Origin: Puniceicoccales bacterium Verruco_01
GTDB lineage: Bacteria > Verrucomicrobiota > Verrucomicrobiia > Opitutales > Oceanipulchritudinaceae
NCBI GenBank assembly: GCA_001604565.1
Contig: LVBV01000017.1
Coordinates: forward strand, 44,797 to 108,796
DNA: 64,000 bases
Direction: 5' to 3'
Shown here: in pieces, positions 1-7,103 of the stretch
Layout of the letters: each line of letters starts with the position of its first letter
Numbering within the stretch: position 1 is the first letter of the stretch
The notes under the pieces: generated by a model
Told to the model about the DNA's origin: nothing
Database searches by the model: none
Seen by the model: the letters and a program-made list of their open reading frames with translations, nothing else
Position numbers and translations under genes: made by a program

Positions 1-394
1 TGGCGAGGGAGAGGGCGATGGCCCCGGTGCCGGTGCCAAGGTCCAGCGCCTTGGCGGGGGGCTCCTTCATCCGCTCCAGCACCCCGGCGACGAGTTCCTC
101 CGTCTCGGGCCGCGGGATCAGCGCGCGAGGATCGCACCGGAGCTTCAAATCCATGAACTGCCAGTTCCCCAAGACATACTGGAGCGGCTCGCGTGCGGCA
201 CGGCGGCGGACGAGGGGCCGGATCTTCGCGAGGATCCCCTCCTCCATCGGCTTGTCGAAACGCAAAAACAGGTCCAGCCGCCGGCATCCGAGAGCCTCCG
301 CGAGGATCCACTCCGCCTGAAGGCGCGGCTGCGGTACGCCCTTTTGCGCAAAGTAATCCGCCGTCTTGTTCAGTATCTCCAGAAGGGAGAGCAT
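1..394 (-). CDS. prmC: peptide chain release factor N(5)-glutamine methyltransferase PrmC (partial, C-terminus outside window)
   Basis: This is the N-terminal 131 codons of PrmC (HemK), which methylates the GGQ glutamine of RF1 and RF2 using S-adenosylmethionine. The protein opens with the family-typical helical domain (MLSLLEILNKTADYF) and runs into RPETEELV and the SAM-binding motif DLGTGTGAIALSLA at the window edge. The catalytic NPPY motif would lie beyond base 1. The start at 394 was chosen because family members begin MLxLLEI; the frame stays open further upstream but that stretch resembles nothing in the family. It diverges from thiD across about 117 bases. Truncation is only by the window border. 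Confidence 0.9.
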   Translation of the reverse strand, partial: MLSLLEILNKTADYFAQKGVPQPRLQAEWILAEALGCRRLDLFLRFDKPMEEGILAKIRPLVRRRAAREPLQYVLGNWQFMDLKLRCDPRALIPRPETEELVAGVLERMKEPPAKALDLGTGTGAIALSLA

Positions 395-511
395 CCGTCC
401 ATGCTTCGGGTTGAAGGGCGCCGTGTCGAGGCCAAGTTGCCGCGCTTGACGCAAAGCCGCGCTTCCGGCCAGTATCGCAATATGAAGACAGACCCCGTTC
501 TCAGAGGAAAC

Positions 512-1312
512 ATGCCGGTTGCCATGACGGTCGCTGGGTCGGACAGCGGGGCGGGCGCCGGAATTCAGGCGGATCTGCTCAGCTTCGCGGCGCTGGGGGT
601 CTTCGGCGTCACAGCGATCACCTGCCTCACGGCGCAGAATCCGGGCGGCGTCAAGTCCGTCCACGCCGCGCCGCCACAGTTCGTGGCGGACGAGCTGACG
701 CAGCTTTCCTCCTACTTTTCGATCGGCGCCCTCAAGACGGGCATGCTCTACGACGAGGGCATCATCGCCGTCGTCTGCGCCTTTCTCGAAAAACACCGGG
801 GGATCGCGGCGGTCGTCGATCCCGTCATGGTGGCGACGAGCGGCGCCGCGCTTCTCCGGCCCGAGGCGGCGACCCTCGTGAAAAAGCGCCTTCTGCCGCT
901 GGCGGCCCTCGTGACGCCGAACCTCGACGAAGTGGCGGCCCTGACGGGCAGCCGCCCGCACGACGCGGCCACCATGCGACTTGCCGCAAAACAGATTCAC
1001 GAGGACTGCGGCGCGGCGGTGCTCGTCAAGGGCGGGCACCTCGCCGATCCGGACAAGGTGACGGACATCCTCTACACGCGGGAGGGCCTCTGCCTTGCCT
1101 TCGAGGATGCGCGCCAGCCGGGCGTGAACACCCACGGGAGCGGCTGCACCCTCTCCGCCGCCATAGCGGCATTCCTCGCACGGGAAGAGCCTCTGGAGGA
1201 GGCCGTGGCCCTCGCGCGGCGGTATCTTCTGAAGGGCATGGCGCACCCCATCGTTCTCGGCAGGGAACGCTTTATTTCGCACCTGCCGGAGGCGCCGGAA
1301 CTATCCTTGTAG
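512..1312 (+). CDS. thiD: bifunctional hydroxymethylpyrimidine kinase / phosphomethylpyrimidine kinase
   Basis: ThiD phosphorylates HMP and then HMP-phosphate to make the pyrimidine half of thiamine in the cytoplasm. The 266-residue ribokinase-fold protein shows the substrate motif AGSDSGAGAGIQAD (residues 8-21), VDPVMVATSGA (about 102-112) and the catalytic GSGC with Cys212. I chose the ATG at 512 over the in-frame ATG at 482 because AGAGGA lies just upstream and because it puts the first motif at its usual distance from the N-terminus. The 3' end overlaps the convergent coaB by 12 bases. The monophosphate kinase thiL is also in this window, at about 50.5 kb. I see no TPP riboswitch upstream. 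Confidence 0.93.
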   Translation: MPVAMTVAGSDSGAGAGIQADLLSFAALGVFGVTAITCLTAQNPGGVKSVHAAPPQFVADELTQLSSYFSIGALKTGMLYDEGIIAVVCAFLEKHRGIAAVVDPVMVATSGAALLRPEAATLVKKRLLPLAALVTPNLDEVAALTGSRPHDAATMRLAAKQIHEDCGAAVLVKGGHLADPDKVTDILYTREGLCLAFEDARQPGVNTHGSGCTLSAAIAAFLAREEPLEEAVALARRYLLKGMAHPIVLGRERFISHLPEAPELSL

Positions 1313-1948
1313 GCGTTCGCGAATCGCCGCGACGATTTCTTCGGCAATCTCGGTCTTCGGCGCGGGGCCGATTTCCCGGCGGGCTCCGTCGCGAAAGAGG
1401 AGCGTCACAGTGTTCTCCTCGCTCATGAAGCCGCCGGTGGGGCCACCGACGCGGTTGGCCACCATCATGTCGCAATTCTTGGCCCTCATCTTGCCTTCCG
1501 CGTAGGCGACGACGTCGCCCGTCTCCGCCGCGAAGCCCACGACGAACTGCCCCGGCTTCTTGCGCGCGGCGACACTCTTCAGGATGTCCACCGTCGGCTC
1601 CATCTCGATCGTCATGGAAAGCTCCCCCTTCTTCACCTTGTGATCGGCCCTCTCCTTCGGGCGATAGTCGCTCACGGCGGCGCTCATGACGAGGAGGTCG
1701 GCCCCGTCGAAGGCTTCGTCCACCGCGCGGAACATCTCGGCGGCGCTTGTTACGTCCACGCGCGTCACGCCCTCCGGTGTCGGCAGGGACACGGGCCCGG
1801 CGACGAGCGTCACGGCCCAGCCGGTCCTCGCGGCGGCGGCGGCCACGGCAAAGCCCATCCTCCCGCTCGAAGGATTGCTCACGAAGCGGACGGGATCGAA
1901 GAACTCGCGGGTGGGGCCCGCGGTGACAAGACAGCGGAGAGGCTTCAT
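1301..1948 (-). CDS. coaB: stand-alone phosphopantothenate--cysteine ligase (CoaB domain only)
   Basis: This 215-residue protein matches only the C-terminal half of the usual CoaBC fusion. It would join 4'-phosphopantothenate and cysteine in coenzyme A synthesis. Visible landmarks are [15 protein letters not shown] at the N-terminus, [19 protein letters not shown] and [14 protein letters not shown]. The flavin-dependent CoaC decarboxylase half is absent here and must be encoded elsewhere. The start [11 protein letters not shown] at 1948 lies 7 bases after the acyltransferase stop, so the two are probably cotranscribed and translationally coupled. I see no Shine-Dalgarno sequence at this start. 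Its 3' end overlaps thiD on the opposite strand. Confidence 0.9.
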   Translation of the reverse strand: MKPLRCLVTAGPTREFFDPVRFVSNPSSGRMGFAVAAAAARTGWAVTLVAGPVSLPTPEGVTRVDVTSAAEMFRAVDEAFDGADLLVMSAAVSDYRPKERADHKVKKGELSMTIEMEPTVDILKSVAARKKPGQFVVGFAAETGDVVAYAEGKMRAKNCDMMVANRVGGPTGGFMSEENTVTLLFRDGARREIGPAPKTEIAEEIVAAIRERLQG

Positions 1949-1955
1949 GGGAAAG

Positions 1956-2720
1956 TCAGCGGTTACCAGTTTCGCCGGGAGCCTCCGCAGCTTTCGCAAG
2001 GGAGGCCTCTGCCGCGGCTTTTTCGGCGGCGAGGCGACGCTCTTTCGCGCAGCGGGGCGGCTCGGGCAGGTCGCTTGTCAGTTCCAGCATCGCCTTCCGC
2101 AGGAATTCCGCACATTCGGCACGGTCCTTCGGCAGCTCCGCTCGGGTGAAGCGCCTCCCGCGCATCTCCACGACCGAGAAGGGCGCGGGCAGGTAGAAGC
2201 CGTCCCAGGAGTTGAAGCGCAGGGCGTGTCTGGGATTGGCCTGAAGAAGGATCACCGGCGCGTTCGCCATGCGGGCCAGTGCCGCAGCGCCCTCGTGAAA
2301 GGTGTAGAGAGGCCCGCGCGGACCGTCCGGAGTGATGGCGATGTCATGGCCCTCCTTGAGGCATTGGAGCAGTTCCAAGGCCACGGCGGAGGCGCGTTTG
2401 GACGAGGAACCCCTGCGGGAGCGGATGCCCAGCATCCCGATGAAGGCCGAGATGAGCGAGCCGTCGCGGCTGGAGCTGATCGCGGCGTAGATGCGGCGCG
2501 TTCGGCGGTATTTCCAGCGCATCTTGGGGGAGAAAAGGATGCGGTTGTGCCAGATGACGAGGACCGAGGGCACGGAGCAGTCCGAAAGGGCCGCGATCTC
2601 GCCCTCCGGCGCGCGGTAACGCAGGGTGAGGTAATACGCCCGAGCAAAGAGCGAGAGAACCCACAGCAGCGCCTTCTCGAAAAACCCGAGCCTGTGCACT
2701 GCTCTTTCCGTCCCGCTCAT
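1956..2720 (-). CDS. lysophospholipid acyltransferase family protein (DUF374 type)
   Basis: This 254-residue protein belongs to the DUF374 branch of the LPLAT/PlsC superfamily, which acylates lipid or lipid A-like acceptors at the inner membrane. Landmarks are a hydrophobic N-terminal segment (about residues 12-30), [11 protein letters not shown] carrying the catalytic-type histidine, [10 protein letters not shown], and TPDGPRGP (about 129-136). The C-terminal 40 residues are Ala/Glu/Lys-rich. The ATG at 2720 is preceded by AGGA at a plausible distance, so I preferred it to an upstream in-frame start at 2777. It sits between an IMPase-family gene and coaB in one minus-strand run. The exact acceptor lipid cannot be deduced. 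Confidence 0.82.
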   Translation of the reverse strand: MSGTERAVHRLGFFEKALLWVLSLFARAYYLTLRYRAPEGEIAALSDCSVPSVLVIWHNRILFSPKMRWKYRRTRRIYAAISSSRDGSLISAFIGMLGIRSRRGSSSKRASAVALELLQCLKEGHDIAITPDGPRGPLYTFHEGAAALARMANAPVILLQANPRHALRFNSWDGFYLPAPFSVVEMRGRRFTRAELPKDRAECAEFLRKAMLELTSDLPEPPRCAKERRLAAEKAAAEASLAKAAEAPGETGNR

Positions 2721-2783
2721 GGAATCATCCTGCCAAAATCGCGTGACATGCACAAGCCGCACCTTGCCGGTCGTCACAAACCG

Positions 2784-3842
2784 TCATTGCGGACGGCTGG
2801 GGGCCAGGAGCCGGATTTCCTCCACCAGTTCCCGCAGAACGGGACGCACCTCGTCCGCAAGGGTGGCATTCGCATAGGCCACCCAGCAGACCGGATACGT
2901 GGTGTTCATCGGCCCGGCGACGGCGCCGCGCAGCGGATGCTCCACGATGCAGCCGGCCTCGCGCGCGAGCATCTCGGTGCAGATGTCGTAGGGGTGGCAG
3001 ACGAGGGTTGTCTCCAGTCCCAGCGCGCGCAGGGCGTAGGGCCGCAGGTCCCCCACCAGGCGGTCGTGCCCGCACATGATCTCGTAGAGCTGGCCGCCCG
3101 TGCTGATGTACTGGTCGTCGAAAATGACGGGGCTCGGCGAGGTACCAAGGCCCACGATGCGCTCCCAGAGGGATTCCTCCAGCTGCGCGGTCATCACGCG
3201 GCCCTCCGGGAAGAACTTGGAAAAGGAGGCAAAGCCGTGGCGGAAATCCAGCGCCCGCGAAGGCGTGAGGGTGACGCGTTCCGGCGGCAGGGCGGAACTA
3301 CGCACGTCAAAGCACTCCGCGACGAGTCCCCTGCCCTTCACGGCGCTCAATTGATCGCTCCGCCATTGCCGGGTTGTCGGCAGCTCCGTCATCGCGGCGA
3401 CGCAGATGTTCTCGATCCGCGCGACCGACGCATCCCCCGGGGCCACGCCCGCGAGACTCCATGCGGAGCGTTTGTCGTACATCAGGCCCCTCGTGCCGTC
3501 CACGGGGTCGATGATGCAGGTCAGAAGGGCCGGTCCCTTCGCGCGCGAGGGCAGCAAAACCGGGGAGATTTCGTCGAGGCCCTCCATCACGAGGTGCACG
3601 GGCCACTCCTCGGGCCAATTCGCCTCGAACCACTCAAGAAGCGGCTTCTCCACCATCTTGTCGATGCGGTAGATCGTGTCGGAGGGCGTTTGCTCCGCCA
3701 CGTCGGCAAGCTCACCGCCGCGCGAACGATCGCGGCCAGAGAGGAGATGCTCGCGCAAATCCTTCTGCAGGGCGCAGAGGAGAAGGCGGATCCTCTCCAG
3801 ATCGACGTGATCGGGAAAGTCGGGATGGGGAATGTCGGGCAT
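2784..3842 (-). CDS. inositol monophosphatase / FBPase superfamily phosphatase
   Basis: The protein (352 residues) carries the metal-binding phosphatase signature [11 protein letters not shown] (DPVDGT at 112-117), preceded by an acidic MEGLDE segment as the first metal-ligand region. The C-terminal half has [17 protein letters not shown] and [18 protein letters not shown], resembling the usual WDxAxxxxixxEAGG region of IMPases. It is about 90 residues longer than a typical 260-residue IMPase. Likely substrates are a sugar phosphate, inositol phosphate or PAP-like nucleotide; the sequence does not decide. It is the first gene of the run IMPase, acyltransferase, coaB. Confidence 0.8.
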   Translation of the reverse strand: MPDIPHPDFPDHVDLERIRLLLCALQKDLREHLLSGRDRSRGGELADVAEQTPSDTIYRIDKMVEKPLLEWFEANWPEEWPVHLVMEGLDEISPVLLPSRAKGPALLTCIIDPVDGTRGLMYDKRSAWSLAGVAPGDASVARIENICVAAMTELPTTRQWRSDQLSAVKGRGLVAECFDVRSSALPPERVTLTPSRALDFRHGFASFSKFFPEGRVMTAQLEESLWERIVGLGTSPSPVIFDDQYISTGGQLYEIMCGHDRLVGDLRPYALRALGLETTLVCHPYDICTEMLAREAGCIVEHPLRGAVAGPMNTTYPVCWVAYANATLADEVRPVLRELVEEIRLLAPSRPQ

Positions 3843-4039
3843 GGGGCGAAGCCGGGCACGACGAGTGCCGGTGTGGTTTCCGGCAGAGGGGGCGGGGCTG
3901 TGTTACACTTCAGAGAAGAATCGACTCAGTTTCAATCAAGGTTAGGGGGAAAACTCTATTTTTTAGTCCGCAAGCCGGAAAAGCAACTCAAGATGCGAAA
4001 AAAGCGGACAACACGCCCCCGGAATGCCATGAACCACTC

Positions 4040-4207
4040 ATGTTCAAACTCCTGATCTTCGTCGGCATGACGGTGGGCGGCTGGGCCGGATGGTGGCTGG
4101 GGGAGCAGTTTTCGGACGGTCTCGGCCTTCCCCTTTTCCTCTCGGGAATCGGAACCCTGGCCGGAATTGTGGCAGGATGGTGGCTTGCGAAGAAGATCGA
4201 GGAGTGA
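4040..4207 (+). CDS. small two-span hydrophobic membrane protein, glycine-rich
   Basis: This 55-residue frame starts [10 protein letters not shown] and ends WWLAKKIEE. It holds two hydrophobic stretches (about residues 3-20 and 30-50), each closed by a Gly-Trp-Trp-Leu element (GWAGWWLGE and AGWWLAKK), so it looks like an internal duplication forming a two-helix hairpin with GxxxG-like packing. It ends 34 bases before gmk on the same strand and probably shares its transcript. No family is recognised. The repeated WWL signature and the dense hydrophobic coding argue for a real gene, but size limits certainty. Confidence 0.6.
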   Translation: MFKLLIFVGMTVGGWAGWWLGEQFSDGLGLPLFLSGIGTLAGIVAGWWLAKKIEE

Positions 4208-4241
4208 GAAACTCTCCCGCGAACTTTCCTTTCGACACCCC

Positions 4242-4862
4242 ATGAACGACATGCCCGCGGACAGGCACAGCCTCCTCCTCATCGTTTCCGGCCCCGCCGG
4301 CAGCGGCAAAACCACGCTCTGCGACCGCCTTCTGGCGGAATTCGCCCCGAGGCTGCGCCGCGTGGTGACGGCCACGAGCCGCGCGCCGCGTCCCGGCGAG
4401 ATCGACGGGGTGGATTACTTCTTCCTTTCCGACGAGGACTTTGTGGCGCGGGTGAAGGCGGGGGCCTTTTACGAGCACGCCCGCGTGCACTCGGCCCGCT
4501 ACGGCGTCCTGCGCTGCGCGGTGCTGGAGGATCTGGCCGCTTCGCGCGATCTGCTCTTAAACATCGACGTGCAGGGCGCGGCCACCTTCCGCGGGGCGGC
4601 CCTCGTGGACCCGCGCATGGCCGGACGCCTCGCCTCGGTTTTCATCATGCCCCGCTCCATCGACCAGATCCGCGAGCGTCTGCAAAAGCGCGGCAGCGAC
4701 GACACCGCCGAAATCAACCGGCGTCTGGAAACGGCGAAGGTGGAGATGGGTGTCTGGAAAAGTTATGACTATACGATCGAAAGCGGCTCTCGCGAGGAGG
4801 ATTACGAGGCGATCCGCTCGATCTACCTCGCCGAGACGCTGCGCTCGGTCCGCCGGGGATAA
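4242..4862 (+). CDS. gmk: guanylate kinase
   Basis: Gmk converts GMP and ATP to GDP and ADP. The 206-residue protein has the P-loop SGPAGSGKTTL near residues 14-24, the GMP-binding region TSRAPRPGEIDGVDYFF, FYEHARVHSARYG, and the LLLNIDVQGA strand with the usual Asp. The start MNDMPADRHS at 4242 has a second ATG three codons later; either would leave the P-loop intact. It follows the small membrane-protein gene by 34 bases and ends convergently 9 bases from the ADP-ribosylglycohydrolase gene. Confidence 0.95.
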   Translation: MNDMPADRHSLLLIVSGPAGSGKTTLCDRLLAEFAPRLRRVVTATSRAPRPGEIDGVDYFFLSDEDFVARVKAGAFYEHARVHSARYGVLRCAVLEDLAASRDLLLNIDVQGAATFRGAALVDPRMAGRLASVFIMPRSIDQIRERLQKRGSDDTAEINRRLETAKVEMGVWKSYDYTIESGSREEDYEAIRSIYLAETLRSVRRG

Positions 4863-4871
4863 ACGGCACGG

Positions 4872-5798
4872 TCAGCTCCGCCCGAGCCACCGTTCGAGGA
4901 TCGGGACGAAGAGCTGCTTGCCGCGCAGGGACTTCCACCACCGCTCCGGGATGCCCTGCACGCCGTGGCGCGCCCCCGCCACCGCTCCGGCAAGCGCCGC
5001 GTTCGTGCCCGCGTCGTTGCCGAAGAGCACGGCCCGGCGCGCGATCCTTTCGTAATCGGGCTCCTCCGCCGCACGTCGCGCGGCGTGCAGGCAGGCCGGG
5101 GCGCCCTCCCGGGGCGAATTTGTGCCCAGAATGGCGTCCAGCTCGCGCCGCAGGGGACCTCCCGGGTGGATTTCCCGGAGTGATTCCGCCGCCCGCTCGA
5201 ATGCGTGGTCCGCGCCCTCCAGCTCCCGGCGCACCCACAGGGCGTACATCGACGAGGAAACAAGGGCCGCGGGATGTGCGTGGGTCAGGAGCGACTGCTT
5301 CTCTGCCGCCTCCGCCAGCGAGGCATCGTCCCCCCGCCAGAGAAGCGGCAGGGGCAGAACCCGCATGAGCGAGCCGGGGCCCGCGCCCTCGGGTCCGGCA
5401 AGACCCGATTTCTCCGCCGGAACGCCCGCCTTGAAATTCGTCAGCGCCTCGCTCTCGGTGCCGCCCACGTCGAAGGGCCGGGAATCCACGGCCATGTAGC
5501 CGCCGCCCATCCACGCCAGAAGCCGCTGGCCGAAGTCGTCCAAATCCAGCCCGCCGCACTCCCAGAGGGACGCGAAGAGGCAGAGCGCCTGCGAGCCGTC
5601 GTCCGACCACGTCCCCGGCGGAACGCTCCCGTGATGACTGTGGAAAGACGCCGGAGGGCGCATCTCGATGGCCTCCGCGGCGGGCAGCTCGGAGGGTTTC
5701 CGTAGCTCGTAGGGCACGCCCAGGGCGTCACCCACGAGGAAGCCCACGAGGGCTCCCTCCAATCTTTCGCGGCGCGTCACTTTGTTCTGGCTTTCCAT
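4872..5798 (-). CDS. ADP-ribosylglycohydrolase family protein
   Basis: Members of this DraG/ARH family hydrolyse ADP-ribose from proteins or related molecules using two magnesium ions. The protein shows all the hallmark segments in order: GFLVGDALGVPYE (about 19-31), TWSDDGSQALC, an MR-containing GPGSLMRVLPL, THAHP, and the C-terminal GNDAGTNAALAGAVAGARHG with the metal-binding aspartate. The start at 5798 (MESQNKVTRRERLEGALVG) gives 308 residues; a start at 5834 adds 12 residues and cannot be excluded. No ADP-ribosyltransferase partner lies in the window, so the substrate is unknown. Confidence 0.88.
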   Translation of the reverse strand: MESQNKVTRRERLEGALVGFLVGDALGVPYELRKPSELPAAEAIEMRPPASFHSHHGSVPPGTWSDDGSQALCLFASLWECGGLDLDDFGQRLLAWMGGGYMAVDSRPFDVGGTESEALTNFKAGVPAEKSGLAGPEGAGPGSLMRVLPLPLLWRGDDASLAEAAEKQSLLTHAHPAALVSSSMYALWVRRELEGADHAFERAAESLREIHPGGPLRRELDAILGTNSPREGAPACLHAARRAAEEPDYERIARRAVLFGNDAGTNAALAGAVAGARHGVQGIPERWWKSLRGKQLFVPILERWLGRS

Positions 5799-5889
5799 GC
5801 TGGCGTGATCGTTCCGCCATGAAGCATGTTGCATTCCCGGCGGCGCGTCTTGCGGACAATTGCTTCATGCCGCGCTTTCTGTACGCAAG

Positions 5890-5914
5890 GCGGCGCGGGG
5901 ATCACCCGCGCCGC
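5890..5914 (-). terminator. GC-rich hairpin downstream of the mutarotase gene
   Basis: GCGGCGCGGG and CCCGCGCCGC form a perfect 10-base stem around a GATCA-type 5-base loop, 30 bases past the galM stop on the minus strand. No T-run follows, so it may be a weak or factor-dependent terminator, or simply an mRNA-end-stabilising hairpin for the arabinose operon transcript. Confidence 0.5.
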
Positions 5915-5943
5915 TGGAAATCGGAAAAAGAGCCGCCCGGAGG

Positions 5944-7098
5944 CTACTTCACGAAGAAATGCAGGACCGTCACGCTCGAATAGAGCTTGCCGGGCTGGAG
6001 GATCGTGGAGGGGAAGTTCGGGTGGTTCGGACTGTCCGGATAGTGTTGCGTCTCAAGGCACAGGCCATGACGCCTGGCCAGCGGGATGCCGTTCTTGCCG
6101 GTCGGCTCGTTCAGGGCGTTGCCGGAGTAGAACTGCACGGCGGGCTCGGTGGTGGAAATCTCCATCGCGCGTCCGCTTTCCGGATCGAAAAGCTCGATCT
6201 GTTTCTTGAGCGTGCCGTCGCTCGAAGTGAAGACGAAGTTGTGGTCGTAACCGCCGCCGAGCTTGAGCTGCGCGTCGGCATCGTCCACGCGGGCGCCGAC
6301 GGTGGTGGGTTTGCGGAAGTCAAAGGGCGTGCCCTCCACGGAGGTCACCTGTCCCGTCGGAATGAGCTGGGCGTTCACGGGGGTGATGCGGTCGGCATCC
6401 ATCGTCAGGACGTTGCCGAGGATGTCCTTCTTGGGATCGCCCGAAAGGTTGTAATACATGTGGTGCGTGAGGTTCACCGGCGTCGCCTTGTCGGTGCGGG
6501 CCTCGTAGCTGATGACGAGCGAGTTGTCCGCCGTCACCCTGAAGGTCATGGAGACTTCGAGATTGCCGGGATAGCCGTTTTCGCCGTCCGGGGAGAGGCG
6601 GGTCATCTTCACCCCCGCGCAGTCCTTGCAGCAGAGTTTCTCGCCCTTCCACATCACCTTGTCGTAACCGGGCTTGCCGCCGTGGAGGCTGTTGCCGTTC
6701 TCGTTGGCGGTGACGTGGTACGTCGTCCCGTCGATCGTGAAGGAAGATCCGCCGATGCGGTTGCCATAGCGTCCGATGCCCGCGCCCTGATAGGAGGAGC
6801 AGGCCGCGTAGCCCGAGGGATCGTCGAAGCCGAGGACGAGGTCCGCGAGCTTGCCGTTTTTGTCGGGAGCCACGATCGAGACCACGGTTGCGCCGTAGGT
6901 GGCCACGCTGACGGAGAAGCCCGTGCCGTTGGACAGGGTGTAGAGTTCGACGGGGCTGCCGTCGGGGGCCGTGCCCCAAGGTTTCACGCTTACATTCATC
7001 GATTGACTGTCACAGGTTTGTTTGTCGCAGGCGCCCTGGGCCGCGTACGGCACGCACAGCGCACAGGCCACTCCCGCAAGTAATGTCATGCTCTTCAT
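5944..7098 (-). CDS. galM: exported aldose 1-epimerase (mutarotase)
   Basis: GalM interconverts alpha and beta anomers of aldoses such as galactose, glucose or arabinose. The 384-residue protein starts with a signal peptide (MKSMTLLAGVACALCVPYAAQG). It then has GRYGNRIGG, ENGNSLHGGKPGYDKVMW with the active-site His, NLTHHMYYNLSG with the second His, and the catalytic Glu in CLETQHYPDSPNHP. It is unusually rich in cysteine for the family (ACDKQTCD, YAACSS, LCCKDCAG), which fits disulfides in an exported enzyme. It is the last gene of the arabinose/GH2 run, 5 bases after the GH2 stop. Confidence 0.9.
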   Translation of the reverse strand: MKSMTLLAGVACALCVPYAAQGACDKQTCDSQSMNVSVKPWGTAPDGSPVELYTLSNGTGFSVSVATYGATVVSIVAPDKNGKLADLVLGFDDPSGYAACSSYQGAGIGRYGNRIGGSSFTIDGTTYHVTANENGNSLHGGKPGYDKVMWKGEKLCCKDCAGVKMTRLSPDGENGYPGNLEVSMTFRVTADNSLVISYEARTDKATPVNLTHHMYYNLSGDPKKDILGNVLTMDADRITPVNAQLIPTGQVTSVEGTPFDFRKPTTVGARVDDADAQLKLGGGYDHNFVFTSSDGTLKKQIELFDPESGRAMEISTTEPAVQFYSGNALNEPTGKNGIPLARRHGLCLETQHYPDSPNHPNFPSTILQPGKLYSSVTVLHFFVK

Positions 7099-7103
7099 GC
7101 TGT

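Noticed and set aside
395..511. TPP riboswitch before thiD
   Set aside because: The conserved CUGAGA and ACCUGA elements of the thi box are absent from this 117-base gap.
1686..4055. A 789-codon plus-strand open frame
   Set aside because: It lies antisense to coaB, the acyltransferase and the IMPase gene, all with clear motifs, and its own translation is low-complexity Arg/Gly/His-rich.
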